Shown here: piece by piece, positions 48,250 to 57,889 of the stretch | How the letters are laid out: the number at the start of each line of letters is the position of its first letter | Numbering within the stretch: position 1 is the first letter of the stretch | DNA from: Fredinandcohnia onubensis | GTDB taxonomy: Bacteria > Bacillota > Bacilli > Bacillales > Bacillaceae_L | NCBI RefSeq assembly: GCF_002734215.1 | Contig: NZ_NSEB01000006.1 | Location: 248,001-312,000 of the forward strand | DNA length: 64,000 bases | Direction: 5' to 3' | Program-made: the position numbers and the translations under genes | Notes under the pieces: model-generated | The model's input: the letters and a program-made list of their open reading frames with translations, nothing else | Databases searched by the model: none | What the model was told of the DNA's origin: nothing

Positions 48250-49680
48250 TTATTGGTTATTCCTTTTTAATCTTTCTTCAAATAAACGCTTCTTCTCTTC
48301 AAAGGAAGGACTGGAAGGACTAGAAGCTTTTTCCTTTGATTTTTCCTTTTTTGGAGTTTCTTCTTTTATACCTTCATCTTCTTGCTTTAACCAGTCAGGT
48401 AATAACTCTTTACGTATCGGTTGTCGTTTATATTTATTTGTCTTTTTATCTGCGGTCCAATTATGCTTTTTGGCTGTCTCCATTGCATCCTTTACTGTCT
48501 TTATATCTAATCTTGCCCAGTTACTGGCAATGGTTTCAATATAAGACTTTGTTAATCTCATATCCGATTTTAACATGACATAATATAACAGTACATTCAC
48601 AACACCTGGAAGTAAGTTTTGACGGAACATCACATCTTCTATAATTTTCAATTCAGAAACAGAAGGCTGTGATCCTCCAGACACATCGATTAGAAACTCT
48701 TTTGGAGAGATTCTTTCCAGTTTCTGAATCAATTCTTCTTCCTTTGTCTGTGGAACTTTGTTTACCATTGTCTGATTTGGTAATGGTTGTACCCTTTCTG
48801 TTAAATTAGGTAATTCATTACCTGTTTCAAATTGATACCAATCTCTTGAAGCCTTTCTTAACTTTTCGATATCTATTTTTTCGTTTGGATCTAGAGCGCT
48901 CATAACAATACCCTGCATCTCAACCGGATCAATTCCGTAAAGGAAGGAAAGCTTAGTGATTGCTTCTTTTACTCTAGGTGTAATTGCTTTTCTTGGGATC
49001 ATTACATCTGAAAGACCAGCAAAAAACAAATCGAAATTAAAGCTGTCGTTCTCTATTACAAGCTTTTTCTCTTGACTTCGATCCATGTATTCTGTATTTT
49101 CATCACGTTCAAGATTGCTTTTCATTTCATCACTAATCGTGGAAATCATTTTCGAGACTTGAGCAGATGCAAATACTTCATTAAATGCTTTCGTAACCGG
49201 TTTATAAGAATCTAGATCAGGTGCATGGTCTGAAAAGAACTGCTTGAGTTTAAAAAATTTACCTTTTCCTAATCTGTTATACAAATAAACATTAAGAACA
49301 CCATCCGTAAAAAAAGCTCTTGGTGAGAGTGGTGCCTGCAACTCATAGATAAAACTTCTAGAATGCTCATCAGATTTTACAAATGTTTTTAATAAGCCGA
49401 TTCCTTCAAGCTTTAATCGTTCTTGATAAATATCCTGTAGATTCGTTTGTAGCAGTGCCATTAAGGTATAATGGGTACTTTCTTCACCCCATAGTCGGTT
49501 TTGCTCCAACTCACTCCACAAAGTCATATATAGACTGAAGGCTTTCATTCCAATAAGAGGTTGGTAAAGCAATGATACAATTTTCCGGTCATAATCATGC
49601 AAAAGGTCTGCTGCATGCACAATATAACGATCGACTGGTACTAGTTCTTTCCAATGCTCCATTTCATCAAAGCCTTCCAT
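48250..49680 (-). CDS. dnaB: Replication initiation/membrane attachment protein DnaB
   Basis: With DnaD and DnaI it opens the way for helicase loading at oriC (Firmicutes-type DnaB, not the helicase). 476 residues; N-terminal winged-helix dimer domain (LLHDYDRKIVSLLYQPLIGMKAFSLYMTLW) and C-terminal DnaB/D domain (NVLLYYVMLKSDMRLTKSYIETIASNWARLDIKTVKDAM). The low-complexity Lys/Glu/Ser tail is normal for the family. Confidence 0.95.
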   Translation of the reverse strand: MEGFDEMEHWKELVPVDRYIVHAADLLHDYDRKIVSLLYQPLIGMKAFSLYMTLWSELEQNRLWGEESTHYTLMALLQTNLQDIYQERLKLEGIGLLKTFVKSDEHSRSFIYELQAPLSPRAFFTDGVLNVYLYNRLGKGKFFKLKQFFSDHAPDLDSYKPVTKAFNEVFASAQVSKMISTISDEMKSNLERDENTEYMDRSQEKKLVIENDSFNFDLFFAGLSDVMIPRKAITPRVKEAITKLSFLYGIDPVEMQGIVMSALDPNEKIDIEKLRKASRDWYQFETGNELPNLTERVQPLPNQTMVNKVPQTKEEELIQKLERISPKEFLIDVSGGSQPSVSELKIIEDVMFRQNLLPGVVNVLLYYVMLKSDMRLTKSYIETIASNWARLDIKTVKDAMETAKKHNWTADKKTNKYKRQPIRKELLPDWLKQEDEGIKEETPKKEKSKEKASSPSSPSFEEKKRLFEERLKRNNQ

Positions 49681-49723
49681 TTCTAGTAGTTAAAAAAAGA
49701 GCTTAACACGTATCTTAAGCCCT

Positions 49724-50182
49724 TTACCGTTCTCTTTTTATTAATTCCTTTAATTCATCGATAAAAACATTTATATCTTTAAATTGGCGGTAAACTGATG
49801 CAAAGCGAACATATGCTACTTCATCTACTTTTGCCAAATGGTTCATCACATACTCACCAATAATATCGCTTTTGACCTCTGCAATCCCTTGACTTCGTAG
49901 TTCCTTTTCAACGTCATGGGTGATATCCTCTAATTGCTTCAAGGAAACTGGACGTTTTTCACAAGCTTTAATTAGCCCGCGCAGCATCTTTTCCCTGCTG
50001 AACTCCTCGCGAGTACCTTCTTTTTTTACCACAATCAAAGGAATTTCTTCCACTTTTTCAAATGTCGTAAACCGATATTGGCATTTTTCGCATTCTCGTC
50101 TTCTACGGATTGAACGACTATCATCAACTGGGCGTGAATCCAAGACTCTCGTTCCATTATGTTGACAAGTAGGGCATCTCAT
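49724..50182 (-). CDS. nrdR: Transcriptional repressor NrdR
   Basis: Represses ribonucleotide reductase genes in response to ATP/dATP. 152 residues from ATG 50182, with GAAGGGAG upstream. Zinc ribbon Cys3, Cys6, Cys31, Cys34 ([10 protein letters not shown]...[11 protein letters not shown]), then an ATP cone starting [20 protein letters not shown]. Upstream of dnaB as in B. subtilis (ytcG). Confidence 0.96.
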   Translation of the reverse strand: MRCPTCQHNGTRVLDSRPVDDSRSIRRRRECEKCQYRFTTFEKVEEIPLIVVKKEGTREEFSREKMLRGLIKACEKRPVSLKQLEDITHDVEKELRSQGIAEVKSDIIGEYVMNHLAKVDEVAYVRFASVYRQFKDINVFIDELKELIKRER

Positions 50183-50211
50183 TCGTAACAACTCCCTTCT
50201 TAGGAGATCTC

Positions 50212-50451
50212 TATAGGATGTTCAAAAATTCGGTCAAAAATGGCACATCGAATTTCTGCGTACATTGCTCCGAGAACATGGTGAATAACTAGGTTATGCG
50301 CTTGCGTCTACTAGTTAATTCACGAAGTCAATTCCTCAGCGCAAGGCTGCAAGGGAGTTAACTCAAGCAGTTGCCTCGCTCCGGTACTCAAAGCTGCACC
50401 GCCTTGAAATTCTTGGTCCTTTTCACCCTCTTTTTTGAACACAGACTCTAT
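50212..50451. mobile_element. MITE-like palindromic element
   Basis: About 240 bases with no ORF and imperfect inverted ends. The left end ATAGGATGTTCAAAAATTCG and the right end read on the other strand, ATAGAGTCTGTGTTCAAAAAA, run on in parallel through GGT.AAAA.GG...GAATTTC. An inner dyad GTGAATAACTAG/CTAGTTAATTCAC lies at about 50281-50322. Built like a non-autonomous repeat; target duplication not established. Confidence 0.6.
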
Positions 50452-50509
50452 GTATTCATATTATAAGAAAGATTTTCTTTGGACAAGGGTTTCTCATCAT
50501 AAATCCGAC

Positions 50510-50893
50510 TTAAGATTCTTTTTTACCGATGAGAGGAAGTTCTTTATCTAAGCGCTGATATAAATTCATAATGACTTTTTTACTGTAGCCAAAGTCAATT
50601 GGTAATAAAAGTGTTTCTGTTGTAACCGCGAAGTCAATCGCTGTTTCAAACGGTCTTACAGAGACGATAGTGGCAACAACAAAGGCTTTTCTTCCTTTTT
50701 TTATTGAAATGCTCATTTCGCCGCGTTCTTCTGATATAGAGTTAATATGGTATCCATCTAAATTATTAATGATTTTTGTTACAGCATCAATTGCCTTTTT
50801 ATTTGTTGTTTTATAATAATGACTTCTTAACTGCTCGTCCGAATGTTTGTCTCTCGTTTCACTGTGATTCGAAAAAAACGTTTGCAATCCCAT
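50510..50893 (-). CDS. Conserved hypothetical cytosolic protein
   Basis: 127 residues from ATG 50893 (MGLQTFFSNHSETRDKHSDE), with AGGGAG upstream. No membrane segment or catalytic motif. I recall similar small proteins in Bacillus between speD and nrdR, but cannot name a domain. Confidence 0.7.
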   Translation of the reverse strand: MGLQTFFSNHSETRDKHSDEQLRSHYYKTTNKKAIDAVTKIINNLDGYHINSISEERGEMSISIKKGRKAFVVATIVSVRPFETAIDFAVTTETLLLPIDFGYSKKVIMNLYQRLDKELPLIGKKES

Positions 50894-50946
50894 TAGTTCC
50901 ACTCCCTATTTTTATCTATTCTATATTAAAATTATTGTTCTAAATG

Positions 50947-50978
50947 TAAAAAAAGAGGTGTAATATATACACCTCTTT
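50947..50978 (-). terminator. Terminator of speD
   Basis: AAAGAGGTGTA/TACACCTCTTT with T run on the minus strand. Confidence 0.88.
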
Positions 50979-51004
50979 CTATTTTAGTTGATTCTTATTT
51001 ATTT

Positions 51005-51385
51005 TTAAAGTACTTTTACTTGTGCTGGCTTTACTTGTACTGGTCCCATACCACGTGGAAGCTCAATGTTCTCGCGTGTTTGTGCACCAAGTGCCTCAGC
51101 AATATAGTCTGCAGCAATATTCGGATCTAAATCTCCACATGTGTAAACATCAATACTTGCGTATCCATGTTCAGGAAAACTGTGAATCGTTAAATGTGAT
51201 TCAGAGATGATAACAACACCACTAACTCCCTGTGGAGCAAATTTGTGAAAAGCTACCTCACGAATTTCTGCACCTGACTTTAATGCTGCTTGAACAAAAG
51301 TTTCTTCAATACCTTGCATGTCGTTTAATTTTTCGAAATTGCAACCCCATAATTCAGAGATTACATGACGTCCCATAGTTTCCAT
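51005..51385 (-). CDS. speD: S-adenosylmethionine decarboxylase proenzyme
   Basis: Supplies the aminopropyl donor for spermidine. 126 residues of the short bacterial class. Self-cleavage should occur at Glu62-Ser63 in [11 protein letters not shown] to form the pyruvoyl group; His68 and Cys83 (VYTCGD) are the processing and catalytic residues. Start [14 protein letters not shown] is as in B. subtilis. A 140-base leader precedes it. Confidence 0.96.
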   Translation of the reverse strand: METMGRHVISELWGCNFEKLNDMQGIEETFVQAALKSGAEIREVAFHKFAPQGVSGVVIISESHLTIHSFPEHGYASIDVYTCGDLDPNIAADYIAEALGAQTRENIELPRGMGPVQVKPAQVKVL

Positions 51386-51562
51386 GTTTAATTGTTCCCC
51401 CTCTTACCATAATTTCGATGAGTTCTTCGCGTAAAGCATGAGCATAACTACCACGGGGGAAAGTTAGTCCAGAGAGGTCCTAACCCTTTAAGTAGCTACA
51501 AAAGCATAAGCTTTTAAGAAGTTCACGAAAACTAGTATACTAAGTTTATATACATTTAGCAA
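51386..51562 (-). promoter_or_regulatory. speD promoter and long structured leader
   Basis: TTGCTA (51557-51562), 17-base spacer, TATACT (51534-51539), leaving about 140 untranslated bases. The leader holds a stem GTTAG/CTAAC around GACCTCTCTGGA (about 51455-51480) and a CCCCC stretch. No known riboswitch motif recognised. Confidence 0.6.
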
Positions 51563-51585
51563 TACGTTTTATTAAACTAAATAAT

Positions 51586-51615
51586 AAAACCTTCCCGCAA
51601 TTGGGAAGGTTTTTG
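51586..51615 (-). terminator. Terminator of gapB
   Basis: AAACCTTCCC/GGGAAGGTTT stem with T-rich tail on the minus strand, 2 bases after the gapB stop. Confidence 0.88.
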
Positions 51616-51617
51616 AT

Positions 51618-52649
51618 TTAGCCTACTTTTGCTTCAGTTTTTTGGATGATTTTTTCGCCAACATATTTGACTAAATCTACTACTCTACAAGAATATCCCC
51701 ATTCATTATCGTACCAAGCTAATACCTTTACCTTACGATCTCCTATGACCATTGTTGATAACCCATCGACTATAGACGAATGTGGATTTGTATTAAAGTC
51801 AATGGAAACTAATGGTTCAGTCGTAAAATCTAAAACTCCTTTTAAAGCCCCAACAGATGCTGTTATAAAAGCTTCATTAATTTCTTCAATCGTTACATCT
51901 CGTTCAACATCTACAACTAAATCAACTAAAGAAACATTAGGTGTTGGAACACGTAGTGCCATTCCATGTAATTTTCCTTTTAGCTCTGGCAATACAAGTG
52001 ATAATGCTTTGGCAGCTCCAGTCGATGTAGGAATGATGGATTGTGCGCAGGCTCTTGCTCTTCTTAAATCTTTATGTGGATTATCGATATTTTTTTGGTC
52101 ATTTGTATAAGCATGAACCGTTGTCATTAAACCGTTCACAATTCCAAACTGCTCATTTAAAACTTTCGCTACGGGTGCTAAGCAATTTGTTGTACAAGAA
52201 GCGTTTGAAATGATGGCATGATTTTCATGGTCATATTTGTCTTCATTTACACCCATTACAATGGTAATATCCTCATCCTTACCAGGTGCAGTTAAGATAA
52301 CTTTTTTGGCACCAGCCTGTAAATGTAGGCTTGCTTTTTCCTTTGAATTAAATTTTCCTGTTGCCTCAATCACAATATCTATATTCAATCTTTTCCAAGG
52401 AAGCTCTAAAGGATCACGGGAGCTAAGAAGCTGAATACGCTTACCATTCACCAATAATGAGTCGTCCTGTGGGATGATTTCCGCATCGAACTTACCATGG
52501 TTTGTATCATATTTTATTAGATGTGCTAGTGTGTCAGCAGGGTAGCTTGCATTGATAGCGATTATTTCTAATGAATCATCCATAATTGCTTTTCTAAATA
52601 CCATTCTTCCAATACGGCCAAATCCATTGATTGCGATTCTTGGCTTCAT
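51618..52649 (-). CDS. gapB: Gluconeogenic glyceraldehyde-3-phosphate dehydrogenase
   Basis: NADP-preferring GapB type used in gluconeogenesis. 343 residues from ATG 52649, with GGAGGGG upstream. Rossmann INGFGRIGRMVFRK, catalytic Cys152 in SNASCTTNCL, and WYDNEWGYSCRVVDL near the C terminus. Two CcpN-type operators at the promoter agree with glycolytic repression. Confidence 0.94.
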   Translation of the reverse strand: MKPRIAINGFGRIGRMVFRKAIMDDSLEIIAINASYPADTLAHLIKYDTNHGKFDAEIIPQDDSLLVNGKRIQLLSSRDPLELPWKRLNIDIVIEATGKFNSKEKASLHLQAGAKKVILTAPGKDEDITIVMGVNEDKYDHENHAIISNASCTTNCLAPVAKVLNEQFGIVNGLMTTVHAYTNDQKNIDNPHKDLRRARACAQSIIPTSTGAAKALSLVLPELKGKLHGMALRVPTPNVSLVDLVVDVERDVTIEEINEAFITASVGALKGVLDFTTEPLVSIDFNTNPHSSIVDGLSTMVIGDRKVKVLAWYDNEWGYSCRVVDLVKYVGEKIIQKTEAKVG

Positions 52650-52667
52650 CAAAACCCCTCCACGATA

Positions 52668-52729
52668 TATGTTATACTTTTTATTGTTAATTTCTACGAT
52701 TAGTATAACACATTAAAATAGATATGTAA
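52668..52729 (-). promoter_or_regulatory. gapB promoter with two CcpN boxes
   Basis: Promoter TTACAT (52724-52729), 16-base spacer, TATACT (52702-52707). TGTGTTATACT on the minus strand (52702-52712) and TATGTTATACT on the plus strand (52668-52678) both match the published CcpN consensus TRTGHYATAYW at every position. The first covers the -10 box, the second lies about 20 bases downstream of the start. Confidence 0.78.
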
Positions 52730-52814
52730 CACTTTAATTCATTTTTTTATAAAAATGGTCATTTATACGTCTTTTTGGTTATTTTTCAATGGTTATTTGA
52801 CCTACTTAACATAT

Positions 52815-52845
52815 AAAAAAGGTATCTCGTATTAGAGATACCTTT
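52815..52845 (-). terminator. Terminator of coaE
   Basis: AAAGGTATCTC GTATTA GAGATACCTTT; T run on the minus strand. 8 bases after the coaE stop. Confidence 0.88.
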
Positions 52846-52853
52846 GTATTATC

Positions 52854-53456
52854 TTATCGTTTTATACCCCACTGTGTACAAACTTCGTGTAGCTGATCCT
52901 TTGTAGCCTCAATTGTACCATTGTTATCAATCACAGCATCTGCTAGTTGAATTTTATCCTTAAGCGGCATTTGTGATTGGATCCTCGCTTCTGCTTCACC
53001 CTTGCTGAGATTATTACGATTCATTAGGCGTGCTAATTGTGTCTCATAATCAACATAAATAAGTAGGGTGCGATCAACTAATGCAGTTAACTTACTTTCA
53101 AATAACAATGGAATATCCAATATAACGGTTTCTTCCCCATTGTTAAGGTGTTCTTCTTTTTCTATAAGCATTTGTTTTCGAACAGCAGGATGAACAATTG
53201 AATTTAATAACAATCGTTTCTCTTCATTGAAAAAGACGACCGATCCTAATTTTTGCCTGTCAATCGTCTCGTCAGGTAATAGAATATCCTTGCCAAAGGA
53301 TTGAACAATTTGTTCATATGCTTCTTCTCCAGGCTCAACCACTTTACGTGCAATAACGTCTGCATCTACGACAACAATTCCTGCTTCTTTGAACATCTGT
53401 GATACTGTACTTTTTCCACTTGCAATTCCACCTGTTAATCCGATTGTTAATGCCAC
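52854..53456 (-). CDS. coaE: Dephospho-CoA kinase
   Basis: Last step of CoA synthesis. 200 residues from GTG 53456 (MALTIGLTGGIASGKST), with GGGAG upstream. The longer reading to 53504 overlaps ytaF. P-loop GGIASGKST, DADVIARKVV, and DIPLLFESK are the family motifs. Confidence 0.95.
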   Translation of the reverse strand: MALTIGLTGGIASGKSTVSQMFKEAGIVVVDADVIARKVVEPGEEAYEQIVQSFGKDILLPDETIDRQKLGSVVFFNEEKRLLLNSIVHPAVRKQMLIEKEEHLNNGEETVILDIPLLFESKLTALVDRTLLIYVDYETQLARLMNRNNLSKGEAEARIQSQMPLKDKIQLADAVIDNNGTIEATKDQLHEVCTQWGIKR

Positions 53457-53484
53457 GTATCCAATCTCCCTATTGCGTTTTATT

Positions 53485-54120
53485 TTAGAATTTCCATATA
53501 CCAATTAAAATCAGTAAGATTCCAGGTAAAAATGAAAATTTTTGAACCCAGCTTTTCTTTGAAAAAACAGCACCGCTTTTTATACCCGTATAAACAAAAA
53601 GCGAGCTCATCACGGCAACCAATAAAGCCATGACCAATGGAGAAAAGCCTAATAAAGCTGCACCGATTCCGGCCCCAAAAGCATCTAAAGAAAGCGCAAG
53701 CCCTAACAAAAATGCTTCAAATCCGGTAATCGTTCCTGATTTATCAAGGTCAGCAACCATTGGCTTCTTCAAAATATTGATAACAAGTCCAAGTGATTTT
53801 ATTTCAACTTTCACTAATAGTTTTTCTTCATATTGTTCAGATGCTTGGGAGGTTGGTCGAAAAAACTGAAACAATACCCAGACACCAATTAACATGAGTA
53901 CAATACCACCCAGTCGATCAGCGATTGCAGGCGATAGTAATAACGCAATAGTCTTTCCTAATCCCATGGCGGCTGCCATCGTTACTGCTGAACAACATGC
54001 GATTGTAATGATTGATTTAAAAGGTATTTTCATTTTCCTCATACCATATGTGAATCCAACACTAAAACTATCCAAGCTTACTGCAAATGCTAATAAAACA
54101 AGTGATGCCAATTGGGACAT
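53485..54120 (-). CDS. ytaF: Sporulation membrane protein YtaF (MntP-like)
   Basis: 211 residues with six hydrophobic helices. Two repeats, LLAFAVSLDSFSVGFTYGMRKM and LLGLALSLDAFGAGIGAALLGF, carry the conserved acidic residues of the MntP/YtaF family. Role in sporulation known only genetically. Operon mutM-ytaF-coaE as in B. subtilis. Confidence 0.9.
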   Translation of the reverse strand: MSQLASLVLLAFAVSLDSFSVGFTYGMRKMKIPFKSIITIACCSAVTMAAAMGLGKTIALLLSPAIADRLGGIVLMLIGVWVLFQFFRPTSQASEQYEEKLLVKVEIKSLGLVINILKKPMVADLDKSGTITGFEAFLLGLALSLDAFGAGIGAALLGFSPLVMALLVAVMSSLFVYTGIKSGAVFSKKSWVQKFSFLPGILLILIGIWKF

Positions 54121-54251
54121 CTCACAGAGTCTCCTTCCTATCGATTGCTAAGATAGTATATGGAGAGAGCCCATTACATGTGAAATGTCCCGTGGCAGTC
54201 AAAAGTCGAAAGAAAATGATGCATCGAATTTCAATGAAGGCTTACTATACA

Positions 54252-55094
54252 TTATTTTGTTTTCATTTTGCTCTTCTGGCATTTTGGGCAGAAATGGGTG
54301 CCTCTGCCACCGACAACTGTTTTTTCAATTTCTGTACCACATGTTTGACATGCTTTACCGTTTTGACCATATACAAAGAGTTGCAATTGGAACATCCCAA
54401 TTTCACCTTGCGTATTAACGTAAGAGCGTATCGTACTTCCACCTTTTTCGACAGCTTCATTCAGTGTTTGAATGATCTCATGGTGTAGTATTTTCAATTC
54501 CTTTTTGGTTAGGGAATTGGCTGCACGTTCTGGGTAAATGCCCGCTCTAAACAGTGCCTCATCAACATATATATTCCCAAGCCCTACGACCTTTGTTTGA
54601 TCAAGCAGCGCGACCTTAATTTTACGGTTGGTCTTAGATAGCTTTTCTTCTAAATATTTTAATGAAAATTCTTCCGAAAATGGCTCTGGTCCTAATTGAG
54701 ATAAAGGTAGGCTATTCTCTTCTTCGCCTTTTTTAAATAAATGCATCGTTCCAAATTTCCGAACGTCTCGATAGCGCAGCTCGGTTCCATCAGTAAAAGT
54801 GAACAATACATGTGTGTGTTTGTCATAAAGTTCTTCTTTATCGTAAAGGCCGTACCTTCCTTCCATACGTAAATGAGAAACCATAACATAATCATCTAAA
54901 ATAAACTTTAAAAATTTACCTCTTCTGTCCACATCATGGATTGTCTGTCCACGAAGTGCATCACAAAACTGCTCTGGTTCTTCCGGTTTTTTGATAATTT
55001 TTGACCATAAAACCGTTACCTTTTCAATTGTTTTGCCATTTACAAGCTGGGTTAACGTGCGCCGAACGGTCTCGACCTCTGGTAACTCTGGCAT
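54252..55094 (-). CDS. mutM: Formamidopyrimidine-DNA glycosylase
   Basis: Removes 8-oxoguanine and formamidopyrimidines. 280 residues; N-terminal PELPEVETVRR holds the catalytic Pro and Glu, then helix-two-turn-helix region GLGNIYVDEALFRAGIYPERAA, and the C-terminal zinc finger CQTC...CPKC with the GGRGTHFC loop. 21 bases after polA. Confidence 0.97.
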   Translation of the reverse strand: MPELPEVETVRRTLTQLVNGKTIEKVTVLWSKIIKKPEEPEQFCDALRGQTIHDVDRRGKFLKFILDDYVMVSHLRMEGRYGLYDKEELYDKHTHVLFTFTDGTELRYRDVRKFGTMHLFKKGEEENSLPLSQLGPEPFSEEFSLKYLEEKLSKTNRKIKVALLDQTKVVGLGNIYVDEALFRAGIYPERAANSLTKKELKILHHEIIQTLNEAVEKGGSTIRSYVNTQGEIGMFQLQLFVYGQNGKACQTCGTEIEKTVVGGRGTHFCPKCQKSKMKTK

Positions 55095-55115
55095 ATGATC
55101 ACATCCTTTTTCGAC

Positions 55116-57746
55116 TTACTTGGCATCATACCAAGTCTTACCGTATTCATAATCAACCTTTAAAGGTACTTTCAAGGAAATGGCATTTTCCATTACATCA
55201 GGTACGATCTTCTTTAAGGTTTCAATTTCTTCTTCTGGCGCTTCAAAAATCAATTCATCATGTACCTGTAATAGTAACTTCGCTTGAAGCTTTTCTGTTT
55301 TTAACCTGTCCGCCATTTCAATCATTGCTTTCTTGATGATATCAGCTGCACTTCCTTGGATTGGAGTATTCATTGCTGTTCTTTCAGCAAAGCTACGAAC
55401 ATTAAAGTTACGAGCTGTAATTTCAGGAATGTATCTTCTTCTATGAAGAAGCGTAGATACGTATCCTTTCTGTCTTACGTCCTCAACAATTTCCTCCATA
55501 TATTCCTTAACACCAGGAAAGCTTGCAAAATAACGTTCAATAAAGTGTCCTGCTTCCTTCCGGGTGATTCCAAGGTTCTGAGACAATCCGAAATCACTAA
55601 TTCCGTACACAATCCCAAAGTTTACAGCCTTTGCCTGACGACGCATATTGGAGGTTACTTCCTCTTCAGTTACATGGAACACATCCATGGCAGTCTTTGT
55701 ATGAATGTCCAGATCATTCGTAAAGGCACTAATCAGATTTTCATCATTGGCAATATGGGCTAATACCCTTAGTTCAATCTGGGAATAGTCAGCCGCAAAT
55801 ATAAACCAATCCTTTTGTGAAGGGACGAAAGCTTGTCTGATCTTTCTTCCTTCTTCCAAGCGAATTGGAATGTTTTGCAGGTTCGGGTCTGTCGAACTTA
55901 GTCTTCCAGTTTGCGTCAAAGCTTGCTGGAATCGAGTATGAACCTTACAAGTATCTTCATGCACAACCTTTAATAAGCCTTCAATATAGGTTGATTGAAG
56001 CTTACCAATTTGACGATAATGCAAGATATATTCAATAATTTCATGTTCTTTAGCTAGTTTCTCAAGGATATCGGCAGAAGTGGAATAACCCGTTTTTGTT
56101 TTCTTGTACACAGTTAGTTGAAGCTTTTCAAAAAGAATAACACCTAGCTGCTTGGGTGAATTAATATTAAACTCTTCTCCAGCCAGTTCATAAATTTTTT
56201 GTTCAAGCTCCTGAAGGTGTTCCTTTAACTCTTCGCCCATTCCTTTTAAACGTTCAACATCGACCTTTACCCCTATCGATTCCATGTCTGCAAGGATTAG
56301 GGATAACGGCATTTCCAAATCAGTAAAAAGTTCATACTGTTCATTTTCTTGAAGTTCATGCAAGAACAAATCTTTTAATTTTGTTAGGCTAATTGCTTTT
56401 CTCACTAAGTGTTCAGAAAGAATTTCTTCGTTAGGAATGCTTTGTTTGGCTCCTTTTCCGTACACTGCTTCATCAGAATGTACATCTGTTATTCCCTTTA
56501 ATTTTGCCACTGCGGCAACATCTTCAGTCGAGTCAGACGGATTTAAAATATAAGATGCAATTAGACAATCAAAGTCGATTCCTTGTAGATTGATACCCTT
56601 CCATCTCAATGCCACTATCGATTTCTTTGCATCAAAAACGATCTTCTTTTTCTCATTATCGTTTGCCCACTGTTGAAAAGCCTCTGATTCGAGAGCTAAC
56701 TTTGTTGGTATATAATAATTTCCATTTTCGTTTGAAATTGAAAATCCTTGGATGTCTGCCTTATGATAACTTTCATCAAGCACTTCCACAATTAAAGAAG
56801 ATTCAGTTGTTAATACATCTTCAGTCATTTCATCGACGATTTTATAGGAAATCTTTTCTAAAGGCTTGTCCTCATTCGACTCGCTACCCTCAACCTTATC
56901 GAGTAAGGAATTAAATCCGAGCTCTTTGAATAGTTTTGTGACTTTATCACCATCATAGCCGTTATATTCCAGCTCAGAAATTCCAATTTCAATTGGGGCT
57001 TCACGATAGATAGTCGCAAGCTGCTTACTCATGATCGCCTGGTCTTTATTTTCCTCAAGTTTTTCTTTTAGCTTTTTTCCACTCACCTTATCGATTGAGT
57101 CTAATAGTTCTTCTAATGTATTGAACTCCTGCAATAATTTCAGTGCTGTTTTTTCTCCGACACCGGGGACACCTGGAATGTTATCAGAGTTATCTCCCAT
57201 TAGCCCTTTCATGTCAATTATTCGTTCAGGTGTAATCCCATACTTCTCTTTAATAAACTCAGGAGTGTAAGAATCGACATCTGTGATCCCTTTTTTCGTT
57301 ATATCTACTGTTATCTGTTCTGAGGCTAGCTGTGTTAAGTCTTTATCACCTGTGATAACTTTAACCTCAAAGCCATCTTTTTCAGCTTGAAGAGATAAAG
57401 TTCCGATGATGTCATCGGCTTCATAGTTTTCTAACTCATATCTGGCAATCTTGTATGCATCAAGCAATTCGCGTAAAAATGGAAACTGCTCCGAAAGCTC
57501 AGGTGGTGTTTTTTGTCTGCCGCCTTTATATTCGCTAAAAGTACTATGTCTAAATGTTGTTTTGCCTGCATCAAAGGCTACTAATATATGTGTCGGTTTC
57601 TCCTGTTCAAGAATTCGATTTAAAATCATGGTAAAGCCATAAATGGCATTGGTATGTACACCTTTATCATTATTAAGAAGTGGTAGGGCAAAAAATGCAC
57701 GGTATGCGATACTATTTCCATCCACTAAAACAATCTTTTTATCCAA
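55116..57746 (-). CDS. polA: DNA polymerase I
   Basis: Repair and Okazaki-fragment polymerase. 876 residues: N-terminal 5'-3' exonuclease (VDGNSIAYRAFFALP, ELENYEADDIIGTLS), a middle 3'-5' exonuclease-like domain (not checked for catalytic residues), and the polymerase domain (TGRLSSTDPNLQNIP, DYSQIELRVLAHIA, RRQAKAVNFGIVYG, LLQVHDELIFEAP). Confidence 0.97.
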   Translation of the reverse strand: MDKKIVLVDGNSIAYRAFFALPLLNNDKGVHTNAIYGFTMILNRILEQEKPTHILVAFDAGKTTFRHSTFSEYKGGRQKTPPELSEQFPFLRELLDAYKIARYELENYEADDIIGTLSLQAEKDGFEVKVITGDKDLTQLASEQITVDITKKGITDVDSYTPEFIKEKYGITPERIIDMKGLMGDNSDNIPGVPGVGEKTALKLLQEFNTLEELLDSIDKVSGKKLKEKLEENKDQAIMSKQLATIYREAPIEIGISELEYNGYDGDKVTKLFKELGFNSLLDKVEGSESNEDKPLEKISYKIVDEMTEDVLTTESSLIVEVLDESYHKADIQGFSISNENGNYYIPTKLALESEAFQQWANDNEKKKIVFDAKKSIVALRWKGINLQGIDFDCLIASYILNPSDSTEDVAAVAKLKGITDVHSDEAVYGKGAKQSIPNEEILSEHLVRKAISLTKLKDLFLHELQENEQYELFTDLEMPLSLILADMESIGVKVDVERLKGMGEELKEHLQELEQKIYELAGEEFNINSPKQLGVILFEKLQLTVYKKTKTGYSTSADILEKLAKEHEIIEYILHYRQIGKLQSTYIEGLLKVVHEDTCKVHTRFQQALTQTGRLSSTDPNLQNIPIRLEEGRKIRQAFVPSQKDWFIFAADYSQIELRVLAHIANDENLISAFTNDLDIHTKTAMDVFHVTEEEVTSNMRRQAKAVNFGIVYGISDFGLSQNLGITRKEAGHFIERYFASFPGVKEYMEEIVEDVRQKGYVSTLLHRRRYIPEITARNFNVRSFAERTAMNTPIQGSAADIIKKAMIEMADRLKTEKLQAKLLLQVHDELIFEAPEEEIETLKKIVPDVMENAISLKVPLKVDYEYGKTWYDAK

Positions 57747-57810
57747 GAAAAATCCTTCCCTTCTATTACGGCATTCGGACCTTCCATGCTACATATCCCT
57801 TAAATCATCA

Positions 57811-57876
57811 AAAAAATAGCCGTTATTTCCTACTGTTCATTTTATCATGTCATGAACAGAATGAAAAATAACGGCT
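57811..57876 (-). terminator. Terminator of hflKC
   Basis: AGCCGTTATTT/AAATAACGGCT stem with an inner CTGTTCAT/ATGAACAG hairpin and T run on the minus strand, 14 bases after the hflC stop. Confidence 0.9.
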
Positions 57877-57889
57877 ACCTAATTGATTG

